Positions 16,106 to 24,363 of a DNA stretch of 24,363 bases are shown here, one piece after another; position 1 is the stretch's first letter, and the number at the start of each line of letters is the position of its first letter. Below the pieces are notes generated by a model that saw only the letters and a list, made by a program, of their open reading frames with translations, had not been told where the DNA came from and ran no database searches. The DNA comes from JARRQB01 sp965368585 (GTDB taxonomy: Bacteria; Pseudomonadota; Gammaproteobacteria; Chromatiales; Chromatiaceae). Made by a program: the position numbers and the translations under genes. Location of the stretch: positions 1-24,363 of the forward strand of contig CBDUNM010000066.1 of assembly GCA_965368585.1 (NCBI GenBank). The letters run 5' to 3'.

Positions 16106-17391
16106 TCACGGATATGACCGTCGCCCAGGACGATGAACTTGACAGACGTGAGGCCTTCCAGCCCGACCGGGCCGCGCGCATGAAACTTGTCGGTCGAGAT
16201 GCCGATCTCCGCACCCAGTCCGTATTCGAAACCGTCGGCAAACCGCGTCGAGGCGTTGACCATCACTGAGCTGGAATCGACCTCGCGCAGGAAGCGCCGC
16301 GCCCTGGTGATATTCTCGGTCACGATGGACTCGGTGTGCTGAGAACTGTGCGTGGCGATGTGATCCAGCGCCTGGTCCAGGTCTTCCACCACCCGAATCG
16401 ACAGGATGGGTGCGAGGTATTCGGTGTCCCAGTCCTCGTCGGCCGCGGGATGACAGATTTCCCCCAGGATGCCGCAGGTTACGGGACAACCGCGCAGCTC
16501 CACGCCTTTTTCCCGGTAAGCGGCTGCCATGCGCGGTAGAAAATCGTCGGCCACGGCGGCGTTAACCAGCAGGGTTTCCAGGGTGTTGCAGGTGCCGTAC
16601 CGCTGCGTCTTCGAATTGAGCGCCAGAGCGAACGCCTTCTGCAGGTCGGCTTCGTCGTCTACATACAGATGGCAGATGCCGTCGAGATGCTTGATGACGG
16701 GTACGCGCGCGTCCCTCGAAATGCGCTCGATCAAGCCCTTGCCGCCGCGTGGAATAATCACGTCGATATACCGCGGCATAGTGATCATGGCGCCAACGGC
16801 GGCGCGGTCGGTGGTTGCCAGTACCTGCACCGCGTCCGGCGGCAGGCCCGCCTCGCTCAGTCCTCGCTGAATGCTGGCAGCGATGGCCTGATTGGAATGA
16901 AAGGCTTCCGACCCACCCCGCAACACGGTGGCATTGCCGGATTTCAGACACAGTGCAGCCGCGTCCGCCGTGACGTTTGGCCGCGATTCGTAGATGATTC
17001 CGACCACGCCCAGCGGCACGCGCATGCGCCCGACCTGGATCCCGCTGGGGCGATACTTGAGGTCGAAGATCTCGCCGATCGGGTCGGGTAGCGCAGCGAT
17101 CTGGCGCAGGCCCTCGAGCATGCCGTCAATGCGCGCGGCGTTCAGCTCCAGCCGGTCCAGCAACGCCGCGTCCAGGCCATTCGCCTTGCCCGCTTCCAGG
17201 TCCAGCCGGTTGGCGGTGATCAGCGACGCGCGCTCGCGGTCGAGGTCGGCGGCGACCGCCATCAGGGCCGCATTCTTCTGTTTCGTGCTGGCGGCGGCCA
17301 GCGCGCGTGATGCGGCACGGGCGCGCTTTCCCGAGTCCGTCATATAAAGATCGACGTCGATGATCTGTTCAGCGGCTAAAGGTGGGTTCAT
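16102..17391 (-). CDS. proA: ProA, gamma-glutamyl phosphate reductase
   Basis: 429 residues. The aldehyde-dehydrogenase fold is clear, with catalytic Cys268 in QRYGTCNTLETLL, the RVPLGVVGIIYESRPNVT block, IIPRGGKGLIERISR, and the C-terminal VNASTRFADGFEYGLGAEIG. It reduces gamma-glutamyl phosphate with NADPH to the semialdehyde in proline synthesis. The sequence is much closer to the Pseudomonas form than to E. coli. The frame extends upstream to 17490, but that part is not conserved. The ATG at 17391 places the DLYMTDSGKRARAASR start of the domain about 13 residues in, as in pseudomonads; the ATG at 17343 would be short and lacks a ribosome binding site. It heads the proA-nadD-rsfS run. Confidence 0.95.
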   Translation of the reverse strand: MNPPLAAEQIIDVDLYMTDSGKRARAASRALAAASTKQKNAALMAVAADLDRERASLITANRLDLEAGKANGLDAALLDRLELNAARIDGMLEGLRQIAALPDPIGEIFDLKYRPSGIQVGRMRVPLGVVGIIYESRPNVTADAAALCLKSGNATVLRGGSEAFHSNQAIAASIQRGLSEAGLPPDAVQVLATTDRAAVGAMITMPRYIDVIIPRGGKGLIERISRDARVPVIKHLDGICHLYVDDEADLQKAFALALNSKTQRYGTCNTLETLLVNAAVADDFLPRMAAAYREKGVELRGCPVTCGILGEICHPAADEDWDTEYLAPILSIRVVEDLDQALDHIATHSSQHTESIVTENITRARRFLREVDSSSVMVNASTRFADGFEYGLGAEIGISTDKFHARGPVGLEGLTSVKFIVLGDGHIRE

Positions 17392-17410
17392 GACGTACCT
17401 GCTGCTTGCG

Positions 17411-17433
17411 TTGGCCTCACCACGGGTGGCCAA
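17411..17433. terminator. Candidate hairpin between the Anbu gene and proA
   Basis: TTGGCC (17411-17416) and ACC (17419-17421) pair with GGT (17425-17427) and GGCCAA (17428-17433), with a 2-nt bulge and a 3-nt loop. It fills the short gap between the leftward Anbu stop and the proA start. No T run follows in the leftward direction, so an intrinsic terminator is unproven; an attenuating hairpin is equally possible. Confidence 0.3.
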
Positions 17434-17443
17434 AGATACCAGA

Positions 17444-18292
17444 TCAGCCCATGGTTTGGTTAGGCGCGGGTGGCATGGTTTCTTCCCCATGGACGGGCGG
17501 CTGCACGGCCTGAGCCTGACCCGGAATAGGGGTCGGCTGAACCGCCCTGGGGCCGCTTAGCTGTTGCATGTTGAAGCGCGGCAGATGCTCGAAGGCCGCT
17601 CGTATCCCGGAATTCCATCCATCACGCAGCTCGGTCAGGTAAGGGTCTTTCTCGTCGAAACGGCAGCGCTGGTTCACCACCAGCGCGTCGCTTTGGTAGA
17701 GCGCGATCTCGAACGGCGGACCGACCGTGATGTTGGAGCGCGTGGTTCCGTCGAGCGACACCAGAGCCAGGCGGGCGCCCTCCTCCAGCGTCAGGTGCGA
17801 ATGGACGATGCGGTCGACGGCCGGCTTTCCGTATTTGCTTTCGCCGATCTGCAGATAGGGGGTTTCGGGCGACGCCGTGATGTAATTGCCCTGCGGGTAA
17901 ATCAACATAAGGCCGTGCCGTTGACCGGCGATCTGTCCGCCCAGCAACAAGGTGGTTTCGCCGCTGACTCCCGATGAGGTGAGGGCGGCACTGTGTTCGG
18001 TCTGCACCTCCAGCGAGACGCGCCCGATGTACTCCGCCGCCTCGAACAAATACCGGACGTTGCCGAGGTTGGGTGAGCCGGACGGAAAGTCCAGGTCGCG
18101 TTGAATATGGTTCATGACCTCTTGCGTAGTGGCCAGATTACCGGCGGACAGAATAACGAACACCCGGTCTTGAGACGGGGAGAATACGTACATCTTGCTG
18201 TACGTCGTGACATAGTCGACGCCTGCATTGGTGCGGGAATCCGAGCCGAACACCAGGCCGTCGTTCAGACATAGACCGATACAATAGGTCAT
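17444..18292 (-). CDS. Anbu proteasome-type protease (ancestral beta-subunit family)
   Basis: 282 residues. It starts MTYCIGLCLNDGLVFGSDSR, so removal of Met exposes Thr1, the expected nucleophile; Asp17 and Lys32 complete the proteasome-like active-site set in the mature numbering. The family name Anbu reflects its relation to HslV and the 20S beta subunit; known structures form ring or open-helix assemblies without a dedicated unfoldase. The ATG at 18292 is preferred over an upstream extension because it places Thr second and has GGGG 6 nt before it. After about residue 235 comes a Pro/Gln-rich tail (PTPIPGQAQAVQPPVHGEE) beyond the usual domain. It diverges from the amidoligase operon, its customary partner. 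No ATPase such as HslU is nearby. Confidence 0.92.
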   Translation of the reverse strand: MTYCIGLCLNDGLVFGSDSRTNAGVDYVTTYSKMYVFSPSQDRVFVILSAGNLATTQEVMNHIQRDLDFPSGSPNLGNVRYLFEAAEYIGRVSLEVQTEHSAALTSSGVSGETTLLLGGQIAGQRHGLMLIYPQGNYITASPETPYLQIGESKYGKPAVDRIVHSHLTLEEGARLALVSLDGTTRSNITVGPPFEIALYQSDALVVNQRCRFDEKDPYLTELRDGWNSGIRAAFEHLPRFNMQQLSGPRAVQPTPIPGQAQAVQPPVHGEETMPPAPNQTMG

Positions 18293-18596
18293 GTACGACC
18301 CCAAACTTGTTGTCAGATGGCATGCAGTATGGGCGCAAACGGCCTGCACGAAAAGTCTAGTTTACATCACTCACGCCGGCGCGATTGCAATCCGGCAGGC
18401 CGGTGGCGCCAGTTTTCTATCGCCAGAAGCTGGCGAAAAATGTACATTTCCGACTCCGCCAGCGATATTGCGGGTGTGATGGGCTCCGGTTCGGTAGTAG
18501 TCACTGCACGAAGCGCAAACGCGGCGGGCACAGGGCGCGTTGCAACATGCGATAAACATTATGCTGGCACGAATTTTGTCTGCTTAATAGGTCATT
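18293..18596. promoter_or_regulatory. 304-bp divergent regulatory region of the Anbu/amidoligase cassette
   Basis: The region separates the Anbu start from the rightward operon start. It contains three inverted repeats: GATTGCAATC (18383-18392), CCGGC-AG-GCCGG (18392-18403) and TCGCCAG-AAG-CTGGCGA (18420-18436), the last being seven perfect pairs flanked by TTTT and AAAAA. A second CGCCAG (18407-18412) forms a direct repeat with the last. No canonical -35/-10 pair stands out on either strand. AGG at 18589-18591 serves the rightward ATG. No gene is supported here; the palindromes are candidate operators or transcript hairpins. Confidence 0.5.
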
Positions 18597-21500
18597 ATGT
18601 CCATACTAGTCGCCGTTCGTCACCATACCGAGTACCTCTTCGACCGTTCGGTGTCGTTGGCACCGCACCAGATCCGCCTGCGGCCTGCACCACATGTGCG
18701 CACGCCGGTGCACAAGTACTCGCTTTCGGTGCAGCCGGACAAGCACTATCTGAATTGGCAGCAAGACCCGTTCGGCAACTATGTCGCCCGTCTCGACTTC
18801 GAAGAGAAGGCGCGTCGGCTGGCGATCACCGTGGATCTGGTGGCCGAAATCGTCACCATCAATCCGTTCGATTTTTTTGTCGAAAAGTATGCGGATCGTT
18901 ATCCGTTTCAGTACGACGAGCAGCTGCGTAAGGAGTTGGCACCGTATTTCGAAGTGACGGAAAAAGGGCCGTTGATCAGGGATTGGGTGCACTCGGCGGA
19001 CCCGAAACCGGACCGTGATCAGATCGTTTACTACCTGGTCGATCTCAATCAAAAGCTGCAGCAGGACATCGGCTATGTGGTGCGCATGGAACCCGGTATC
19101 CAGACCTGCGAGGAGACGTTGGAAAAGGCCAGGGGTTCGTGCCGGGACACGGGCTGGCTGCTGGTGCAGATACTTCGTCACCTGGGGTTGGCTGCCCGTT
19201 TCGTTTCCGGCTACCTGGTGCAGCTCGCACCGGATGTGAAGTCTCTGGACGGCCCATCGGGCCCGGCCGAAGACTTTACCGATCTGCATGCCTGGGCGGA
19301 AGTTTACGTGCCCGGCGCCGGGTGGGTGGGCCTCGATCCGACCTCGGGGCTGTTCGCGGGCGAAGGTCATATCCCGTTGGCGTGTACGCCCGACCCTATC
19401 AGCGCCGCACCGGTGACCGGCGCAACGGACGAGTGCGAGGTGACGTTCGAGTTCGAGAATTCGGTCACCCGAATCCACGAAGACCCCCGCGTCACCAAGC
19501 CTTACTCGGACGCTCAATGGGGCGCCGTCATGGCCCTGGGCGAGCGGGTCGATAACGAACTGGCGACAACCGACGTGCGCCTGACCATGGGCGGTGAGCC
19601 GACCTTCGTATCGATCGACGACATGGACTCCCCGGAGTGGAACATCGCCGCGCTCGGATCGCATAAGCGTGAGCGCGCCGAAGTCCTGTTGCGGCGGTTA
19701 TGGGCGCGATTCGCGCCGGGTGGTGTGCTGCACCATGGTCAGGGAAAATGGTATCCGGGCGAACCGCTGCCCCGGTGGGCCCTGTCCTGCCTGTGGCGCA
19801 CCGATGGCCGGCCGGTCTGGCGCGACCCAGCCCGTCTGGGCGATCCGACGCAGCCCGATGGTGCCGACGCCGCGCGCGCGCGCGACTTCGTGACCGGCCT
19901 AGCGGCACGCCTGGGATTGGCGTCGGAGCACGCGGCCCCAGGGTACGAAGACGGGCTCTACTATCTGTGGAAGGAGGGCACCCTGCCCGCCAACGTCGAT
20001 GTGCTGGACAGCAAGCTGAAGGACCCCTACGAGCGGGATCGCCTGCGGCGCCTGTTCGCGCACGGACTCGACCGGGTAGTGGGCTATGCGCTGCCGATCG
20101 GCTGGGATTCGGTCGGCGGTCGCTGGCTGAGCAACCGCTGGGACTTTCGTCGCGAACACATGTTCCTGCTACCGGGTGATTCACCCATGGGGCTGCGTCT
20201 GCCGTTGGATGCGTTGGTCTGGGAGCCCGAGAGCAAGCGGCAACTGGTGACGCCCGCCGATCCCTTCGCGCCGCAGGAAGTGCTGCCGGAGGATTTCGGC
20301 GAGGTCCACGCGCGCTACCTTGAGTGGGTTCACCCCGCCCCCGATCGACCCGATTTAAAACCACAGGAGTTCGCCGATCTGGATGGACGCCCGCCTGACT
20401 ACTTCGTGCGCACTGCGTTGTGCGTGGAGCCGCGCAATGGGGTGCTGTATGTCTTCCTGCCGCCGATCTCCCATCTGGTCCATTGGCTCGAGTTGGTCAG
20501 TGCAATCGAGACGACGGCGGCGGCGCAGGATATCAAGGTGGTGCTGGAGGGTTACGAGGCCCCCGAGGATGCGCGCCTGCAGCGCCTGCAGGTGACCCCT
20601 GATCCCGGTGTCATCGAGGTCAACATCCATCCCGCAACCTCCTGGGGCGAAATGGTGCGCAACACCGAGATTCTGTACGAGGAGGCGCGCCTGTCCCGCC
20701 TGGGGACGGAAAAGTTCATGCTCGACGGTCGTCACAGCGGTACCGGCGGCGGCAATCACGTCACCCTGGGGGGCGCATCGCCCACCGATAGCCCCATCCT
20801 GCGCCGCCCGCAGGTCCTGGGGAGCCTGCTGCGTTATTGGCAGAACCACCCGAGTCTGTCCTATTTGTTCTCGGGTTTGTTCATCGGCCCGACCTCACAG
20901 GCACCGCGCGTGGACGAAGCGCGCGACGATACGCTTTACGAACTGGAACTGGCCCTGCAACAACTGCCGCCCGGTGAGGTGCCCGCGCCCTGGTTGGTGG
21001 ACCGGGTGTTGCGCAACCTGCTGATCGATGTCACTGGCAATACCCATCGGGCCGAGTTCTGTATCGACAAGCTGTACTCGCCGGACTCACCCGTGGGGCG
21101 ACGCGGCCTGGTCGAATTCCGCGGCTTCGAGATGCCGCCGCATGCGCGCATGAGTCTGGTGCAGATGCTGCTGCTGAGGTCCCTGGTCGCGCGTTTCTGG
21201 CAAGAACCCTATACCCAGGCGCCGGTACGCTGGGGTACCGAATTGCACGACCGCTTCATGTTGCCGCACTACGTGGCGCGCGACGTCGCGGATGTCGCGG
21301 CGGATCTCAATCGCTGGGGTTATGCGTTCGACGCCCGCTGGCTCGATCCGTTCGTCGAATTTCGTTTTCCGCGCTACGGCACGGTGAACGTCGGCGACGT
21401 CGAGGTGGAACTGCGTTTTGCCATCGAGCCCTGGCACGTGCTCGGCGAGGAGGTTACGGCGCAGGGTACGGCGCGTTTCGTCGATTCATCGGTCGAGCGC

Positions 21501-21929
21501 CTGCAGGTCAAGGTGGGCGGTATGACCGATTCACGTCACCTGGTCACCTGTAACGGACGCCGCCTCCCTTTGCGCAACACCGGCACTCGCGGTGATTTTG
21601 TTGCGGGGGTGCGCTACAAGGCGTGGAACCCGCCGTCTGGGCTGCACCCCACGGTGGGCGTGCATGCGCCGCTGGTGTTCGACCTGGTCGATACCTGGGC
21701 GGGGCGCTCGCTGGGCGGCTGCACCTATCACGTGTCGCATCCGGGCGGCCGCAATCCGGAGCAGTTCCCGGTCAACGCTTATGAAGCCGAGGCACGTCGT
21801 CTGGCGCGGTTCGAAGCGATCGGCCACACGCCGGGCGACCTGCAGCCGTCACCCGAGGAGCCCCCCGGTGAACACCCTTACACACTGGATCTGCGTTACG
21901 CTCCGAGTGTGGGAGGCAAGATGCCATGA
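18597..21929 (+). CDS. Transglutaminase-like domain fused to DUF2126 putative amidoligase
   Basis: 1110 residues. Residues 1-300 hold an N-terminal beta domain (ILVAVRHHTEYLFDRSVSL) and a transglutaminase-like cysteine peptidase domain with Cys182 (ARGSCRDTGWLL), His231 (DLHAWAEVYVPG) and Asp247 (GLDPTSG). From about 325 onward is DUF2126, predicted from comparative genomics to be a glutamine-synthetase-fold COOH-NH2 ligase; landmarks are DVRLTMGGEPTFVS, GKWYPGEPLPRW and GTGGGNHVTLGG near residues 715-726. Such a protein could both form and hydrolyse amide bonds. It heads the operon; its TGA overlaps the next ATG (ATGA). The start ATG with AGG 5 nt upstream puts the conserved beta strand at the N-terminus. 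Substrate unknown; domain assignment firm. Confidence 0.93.
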   Translation: MSILVAVRHHTEYLFDRSVSLAPHQIRLRPAPHVRTPVHKYSLSVQPDKHYLNWQQDPFGNYVARLDFEEKARRLAITVDLVAEIVTINPFDFFVEKYADRYPFQYDEQLRKELAPYFEVTEKGPLIRDWVHSADPKPDRDQIVYYLVDLNQKLQQDIGYVVRMEPGIQTCEETLEKARGSCRDTGWLLVQILRHLGLAARFVSGYLVQLAPDVKSLDGPSGPAEDFTDLHAWAEVYVPGAGWVGLDPTSGLFAGEGHIPLACTPDPISAAPVTGATDECEVTFEFENSVTRIHEDPRVTKPYSDAQWGAVMALGERVDNELATTDVRLTMGGEPTFVSIDDMDSPEWNIAALGSHKRERAEVLLRRLWARFAPGGVLHHGQGKWYPGEPLPRWALSCLWRTDGRPVWRDPARLGDPTQPDGADAARARDFVTGLAARLGLASEHAAPGYEDGLYYLWKEGTLPANVDVLDSKLKDPYERDRLRRLFAHGLDRVVGYALPIGWDSVGGRWLSNRWDFRREHMFLLPGDSPMGLRLPLDALVWEPESKRQLVTPADPFAPQEVLPEDFGEVHARYLEWVHPAPDRPDLKPQEFADLDGRPPDYFVRTALCVEPRNGVLYVFLPPISHLVHWLELVSAIETTAAAQDIKVVLEGYEAPEDARLQRLQVTPDPGVIEVNIHPATSWGEMVRNTEILYEEARLSRLGTEKFMLDGRHSGTGGGNHVTLGGASPTDSPILRRPQVLGSLLRYWQNHPSLSYLFSGLFIGPTSQAPRVDEARDDTLYELELALQQLPPGEVPAPWLVDRVLRNLLIDVTGNTHRAEFCIDKLYSPDSPVGRRGLVEFRGFEMPPHARMSLVQMLLLRSLVARFWQEPYTQAPVRWGTELHDRFMLPHYVARDVADVAADLNRWGYAFDARWLDPFVEFRFPRYGTVNVGDVEVELRFAIEPWHVLGEEVTAQGTARFVDSSVERLQVKVGGMTDSRHLVTCNGRRLPLRNTGTRGDFVAGVRYKAWNPPSGLHPTVGVHAPLVFDLVDTWAGRSLGGCTYHVSHPGGRNPEQFPVNAYEAEARRLARFEAIGHTPGDLQPSPEEPPGEHPYTLDLRYAPSVGGKMP

Positions 21930-23380
21930 CCGTCGATTTCAGGCAGTATGACCCAGGCCGTTTTTACGATGAGATGATGGTCGGCACGAATCGGTCGCGC
22001 TCGTTCGTGCGCAAGCTGATCAGTCATTTGCGAAAATTGGACAAAGAGGATCTGCAGGAGCGCCAAACCGCCGCTGACCTGGCGATCAAGGAAATGGGCA
22101 TTACCTTCACGGTCTACAGCGAGGAAGAGGGCACCATCGATCGCAACTGGCCGTTCGACATCGTGCCGCGCGTCATTCCCAAGTCCGAATGGGACCTGGT
22201 CGAGGCGGGGCTTAAGCAGCGGGTGAAGGCCCTCAATCTGTTTATCGACGACCTCTATCACGACCAGCGAATCGTCAAGGATGGCGTCTTTCCCGGTGAG
22301 GTACTGGCGGAATCGAAAAATTTCAGGCGGCAGTGCGTCGGCGTGACACCGCCACGCAGGATCTGGGCGCACATCTGCGGCTCCGACCTGGTGCGCGACG
22401 CCGACGGCACCCTGTATGTATTGGAGGACAATCTGCGTGTCCCCTCGGGTGTTTCCTACATGCTCGAAAATCGCCACGTGACCAAGCGGGTCTTTCCGGA
22501 ACTGTTCGAGGATTACGCCCCGTTACCCGTGGACGACTATCCGAACCAGCTGTTCGATACCCTGGCGGATCTTTCGCCGCGCAAGGTCAAGCAGCCCGAA
22601 GTCGTGGTTCTGACGCCCGGCATCTACAACTCGGCCTATTTCGAGCACGCTTACCTGGCGCAGCAAATGGGTGCCGAACTGGTCGAAGGGCGCGATTTGT
22701 TCGTCGATATCGACGATTGCGTCTATATGCGCACCGTATCGGGCGCACAGCGCGTGGATGTTATTTATCGGCGCATCGACGACGAGTTCATCGATCCCGA
22801 GGTTTTCCGCAAGGATTCCACCCTGGGTGTGCCTGGGTTGATGCGCGCCTGGCAGGCCGGCAACGTCGGCCTGGCCAATGCGCCCGGCGCGGGCGTTGCT
22901 GATGACAAGGTGGTCTACGCCTTCGTGCCCGATATCATCAAGTACTACCTCGACGAAGAACCCGGCATCCCCAATGTCCCCACCTACCGCTGCATGTACA
23001 AGGAAGAACGCGACTATGTCCTGGAGCACCTGCACGAATTGGTCGTGAAGCCGGCCAACGAGTCCGGCGGCTACGGCATGCTGATGGGCACGACCAGCAC
23101 CCGGGACGAACGCGAAACCTTCGCCAAGCTGATCAGGCGCAATCCGCGCAACTATATTGCGCAACCGACGCTGGGCATTTCAACCGTGCCTACCGTGGTG
23201 GGCACTGGCCTGCAGCCGCGGCACGTCGATCTGCGGCCGTTCATTCTCAGTGGATGCAAGACGCACGTGACCATGGGTGGGTTGACCCGGGTCGCCTTGC
23301 GCAAAGGGTCGCTGGTGGTCAATTCGTCGCAAGGCGGAGGCAGTAAAGATACCTGGATCGTCGACGTGGAGAGGCCTTGA
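21926..23380 (+). CDS. Circularly permuted ATP-grasp protein (type 2, DUF404/DUF407)
   Basis: 484 residues matching the CP-ATP-grasp type 2 family along its length. Landmarks are the N-terminal YDEMMVGTNRSRSF, FDIVPRVIP, the ICGSDLVRDADGTLYVLEDNLRVPSG block (family hallmark, split here by eye), VVKPANESGGYGM, and the end SSQGGGSKDTWIV. ATP-grasp enzymes activate carboxylates as acyl phosphates and join them to amines, so a peptide or amide ligase role is predicted; acceptor and donor are unknown. The ATG overlaps the upstream stop by 4 nt and its own TGA overlaps the next ATG by one base, so expression is tightly coupled with both neighbours. Confidence 0.94.
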   Translation: MTVDFRQYDPGRFYDEMMVGTNRSRSFVRKLISHLRKLDKEDLQERQTAADLAIKEMGITFTVYSEEEGTIDRNWPFDIVPRVIPKSEWDLVEAGLKQRVKALNLFIDDLYHDQRIVKDGVFPGEVLAESKNFRRQCVGVTPPRRIWAHICGSDLVRDADGTLYVLEDNLRVPSGVSYMLENRHVTKRVFPELFEDYAPLPVDDYPNQLFDTLADLSPRKVKQPEVVVLTPGIYNSAYFEHAYLAQQMGAELVEGRDLFVDIDDCVYMRTVSGAQRVDVIYRRIDDEFIDPEVFRKDSTLGVPGLMRAWQAGNVGLANAPGAGVADDKVVYAFVPDIIKYYLDEEPGIPNVPTYRCMYKEERDYVLEHLHELVVKPANESGGYGMLMGTTSTRDERETFAKLIRRNPRNYIAQPTLGISTVPTVVGTGLQPRHVDLRPFILSGCKTHVTMGGLTRVALRKGSLVVNSSQGGGSKDTWIVDVERP

Positions 23381-24348
23381 TGCTGTCCCGGGTAGCTGAA
23401 CATCTATACTGGTTGGCCCGCTACCTGGAGCGCGCCGAGAATACGGCGCGCCTGGTGAATGTAAACGCCTTCTTGTTGTTGGATCTGCCGCGCGGTATCG
23501 CCCCCGGCTGGGATCACCTGGTCGCAATCTCGGGCGGGCAGGAACTGTACGCGCAACGCTACGATACCTATGAAGAACGATCGGTGGCGAAGTTTCTGAT
23601 CTCCGACACGGCCAACCCGGGCTGCATATTGAGTTCCTTGTTGGCTGCGCGTGAGAACTGTCGAACCGTCCGCGATATTGTTCCCAGGGCCATGTGGGAG
23701 CAACTGACCGAATTGGTGATCTTCGCGCGCGAACACGCAATATCGGGTATCGGCAAACGGGGCCGGCATGGCTACCTGAAACGGATTATCGAGGGCTCGC
23801 AAATAATCACCGGTATGCTGGGTTCGACCATGATGCGCGATGCCGCCTACCAGTTTCTGCGGATCGGCCGAAATCTCGAACGCGCCGATATGACCACGCG
23901 GATCATCGATGTACGAACAGAGAATATTCTGCCTGACGCCACTTCCGAGTTTCGGCCTTTCGAAACCATTCAGTGGATGAGCGTGCTGAAGTCCTTGACC
24001 GCTTACCATATGTACAGACGCAAGATGCAGGTACAGATCAAGCGTGGTGAAGTGCTAACCTTTCTGTTTCTCGATCAGCAGTTTCCCCGCTCCATTCTGC
24101 ACTGTCTGCACGCGGTGGAGGAATCCGTCGGCAGCTTGAAACTGGATCGGACCAGCATCGAAGCGATACGCGCCTTGGTGCGGACCCTGACGCGCGCCGA
24201 GGTGGACGAGTTGTCGCCAAGAGAGTTGCACGACTTTATCGATGAACTGCAGCTCGGGTTCACGCACTTGCACACCTGCATAGCCGACGCGTACTTTCTG
24301 CCGATACTCGAAGACCCGCAGGTGCAGCTGCAAACCCAGTCCGCATAG
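23380..24348 (+). CDS. Alpha-E domain protein (DUF403)
   Basis: 322 residues, almost wholly alpha-helical, beginning MLSRVAEHLYWLARYLERAE, the hallmark of alpha-E proteins. Later landmarks are LSSLLAARENCRTVRD, FLRIGRNLERADMTTRI and PRSILHCLHAVE. The family has no known catalytic residues and occurs beside ATP-grasp and transglutaminase-like genes, where it is thought to act as a partner or scaffold. The ATG at 23380 has GAGG 5 nt upstream and shares one base with the preceding TGA; a TTG one codon earlier is in frame but less likely. It ends 15 bp before the window edge. Confidence 0.93.
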   Translation: MLSRVAEHLYWLARYLERAENTARLVNVNAFLLLDLPRGIAPGWDHLVAISGGQELYAQRYDTYEERSVAKFLISDTANPGCILSSLLAARENCRTVRDIVPRAMWEQLTELVIFAREHAISGIGKRGRHGYLKRIIEGSQIITGMLGSTMMRDAAYQFLRIGRNLERADMTTRIIDVRTENILPDATSEFRPFETIQWMSVLKSLTAYHMYRRKMQVQIKRGEVLTFLFLDQQFPRSILHCLHAVEESVGSLKLDRTSIEAIRALVRTLTRAEVDELSPRELHDFIDELQLGFTHLHTCIADAYFLPILEDPQVQLQTQSA

Positions 24349-24353
24349 TCGTC

Positions 24354-24363
24354 ATGCAACGCC
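24354..24363 (+). CDS. Possible start of the next operon gene (cut by right edge)
   Basis: An ATG follows the alpha-E stop by 5 nt and opens M-Q-R before the sequence ends. In related cassettes another transglutaminase-like gene often follows alpha-E. Three codons cannot establish a gene; this is positional inference only. Confidence 0.2.

Noticed and set aside
19528..20364. 278-codon leftward frame inside the amidoligase gene
   Set aside because: It is Arg/Pro/Ala-rich antisense sequence; the sense strand carries the conserved DUF2126 motifs.

Overview
The window reads as ordinary GC-rich chromosome of a gammaproteobacterium, with two less ordinary modules at its ends. The order maf-rng-yhdP-nitrilase-tldD-pmbA, together with proA-nadD-rsfS and rlmH, is the conserved gammaproteobacterial cell-envelope and RNA-processing neighbourhood. 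The protein sequences resemble pseudomonad, chromatialean and ectothiorhodospiral homologues more than enteric ones. I cannot name a genus. No rRNA, tRNA, CRISPR array, insertion sequence or phage gene was seen.

Layout. (1) Positions 1-675: the start of a leftward hypothetical gene cut by the window edge, a doubtful short rightward ORF, and an AT-rich leader with a good -10 box. (2) 676-2058: an unusual gene joining a divergent zinc-LID adenylate-kinase-like domain to a roughly 245-residue, Lys/Ala-rich, histone-H1/AlgP-like tail that contains twelve consecutive KK-xxx pentads. (3) 2423-3250: an orphan class I SAM methyltransferase, convergent with the next block, with a leftward terminator hairpin between them. 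(4) 3323-13454, all leftward: pmbA, tldD, a Nit1-type amidase, yhdP, rng and maf. (5) 13556-17391: rlmH, a rightward HAD-IIA phosphatase gene inserted opposite to everything around it, then leftward rsfS, nadD and proA. (6) 17444 to the right end: a leftward Anbu proteasome-like protease, diverging across a 304-bp palindrome-rich intergenic region from a tightly coupled rightward operon. That operon encodes a transglutaminase-DUF2126 amidoligase fusion, a circularly permuted ATP-grasp enzyme and an alpha-E protein, with start/stop overlaps of 4 and 1 nt.

How the genes fit together. TldD and PmbA (TldE) form the metalloprotease that matures peptides and degrades unfolded substrates. RNase G, Maf, YhdP, RlmH and RsfS are housekeeping envelope, RNA and ribosome functions. 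ProA and NadD serve proline and NAD synthesis. The right-hand cassette is the biochemically unresolved Anbu/amidoligase system. Two predicted ATP-dependent peptide-bond-forming enzymes, a transglutaminase-like peptidase, an alpha-helical partner and an N-terminal-threonine protease suggest that peptide tags or isopeptide bonds are made and then removed. The combination is recognised from comparative genomics, but its substrate is not known to me. The item most likely to be undescribed is the adenylate-kinase/H1-tail fusion at 676-2058.
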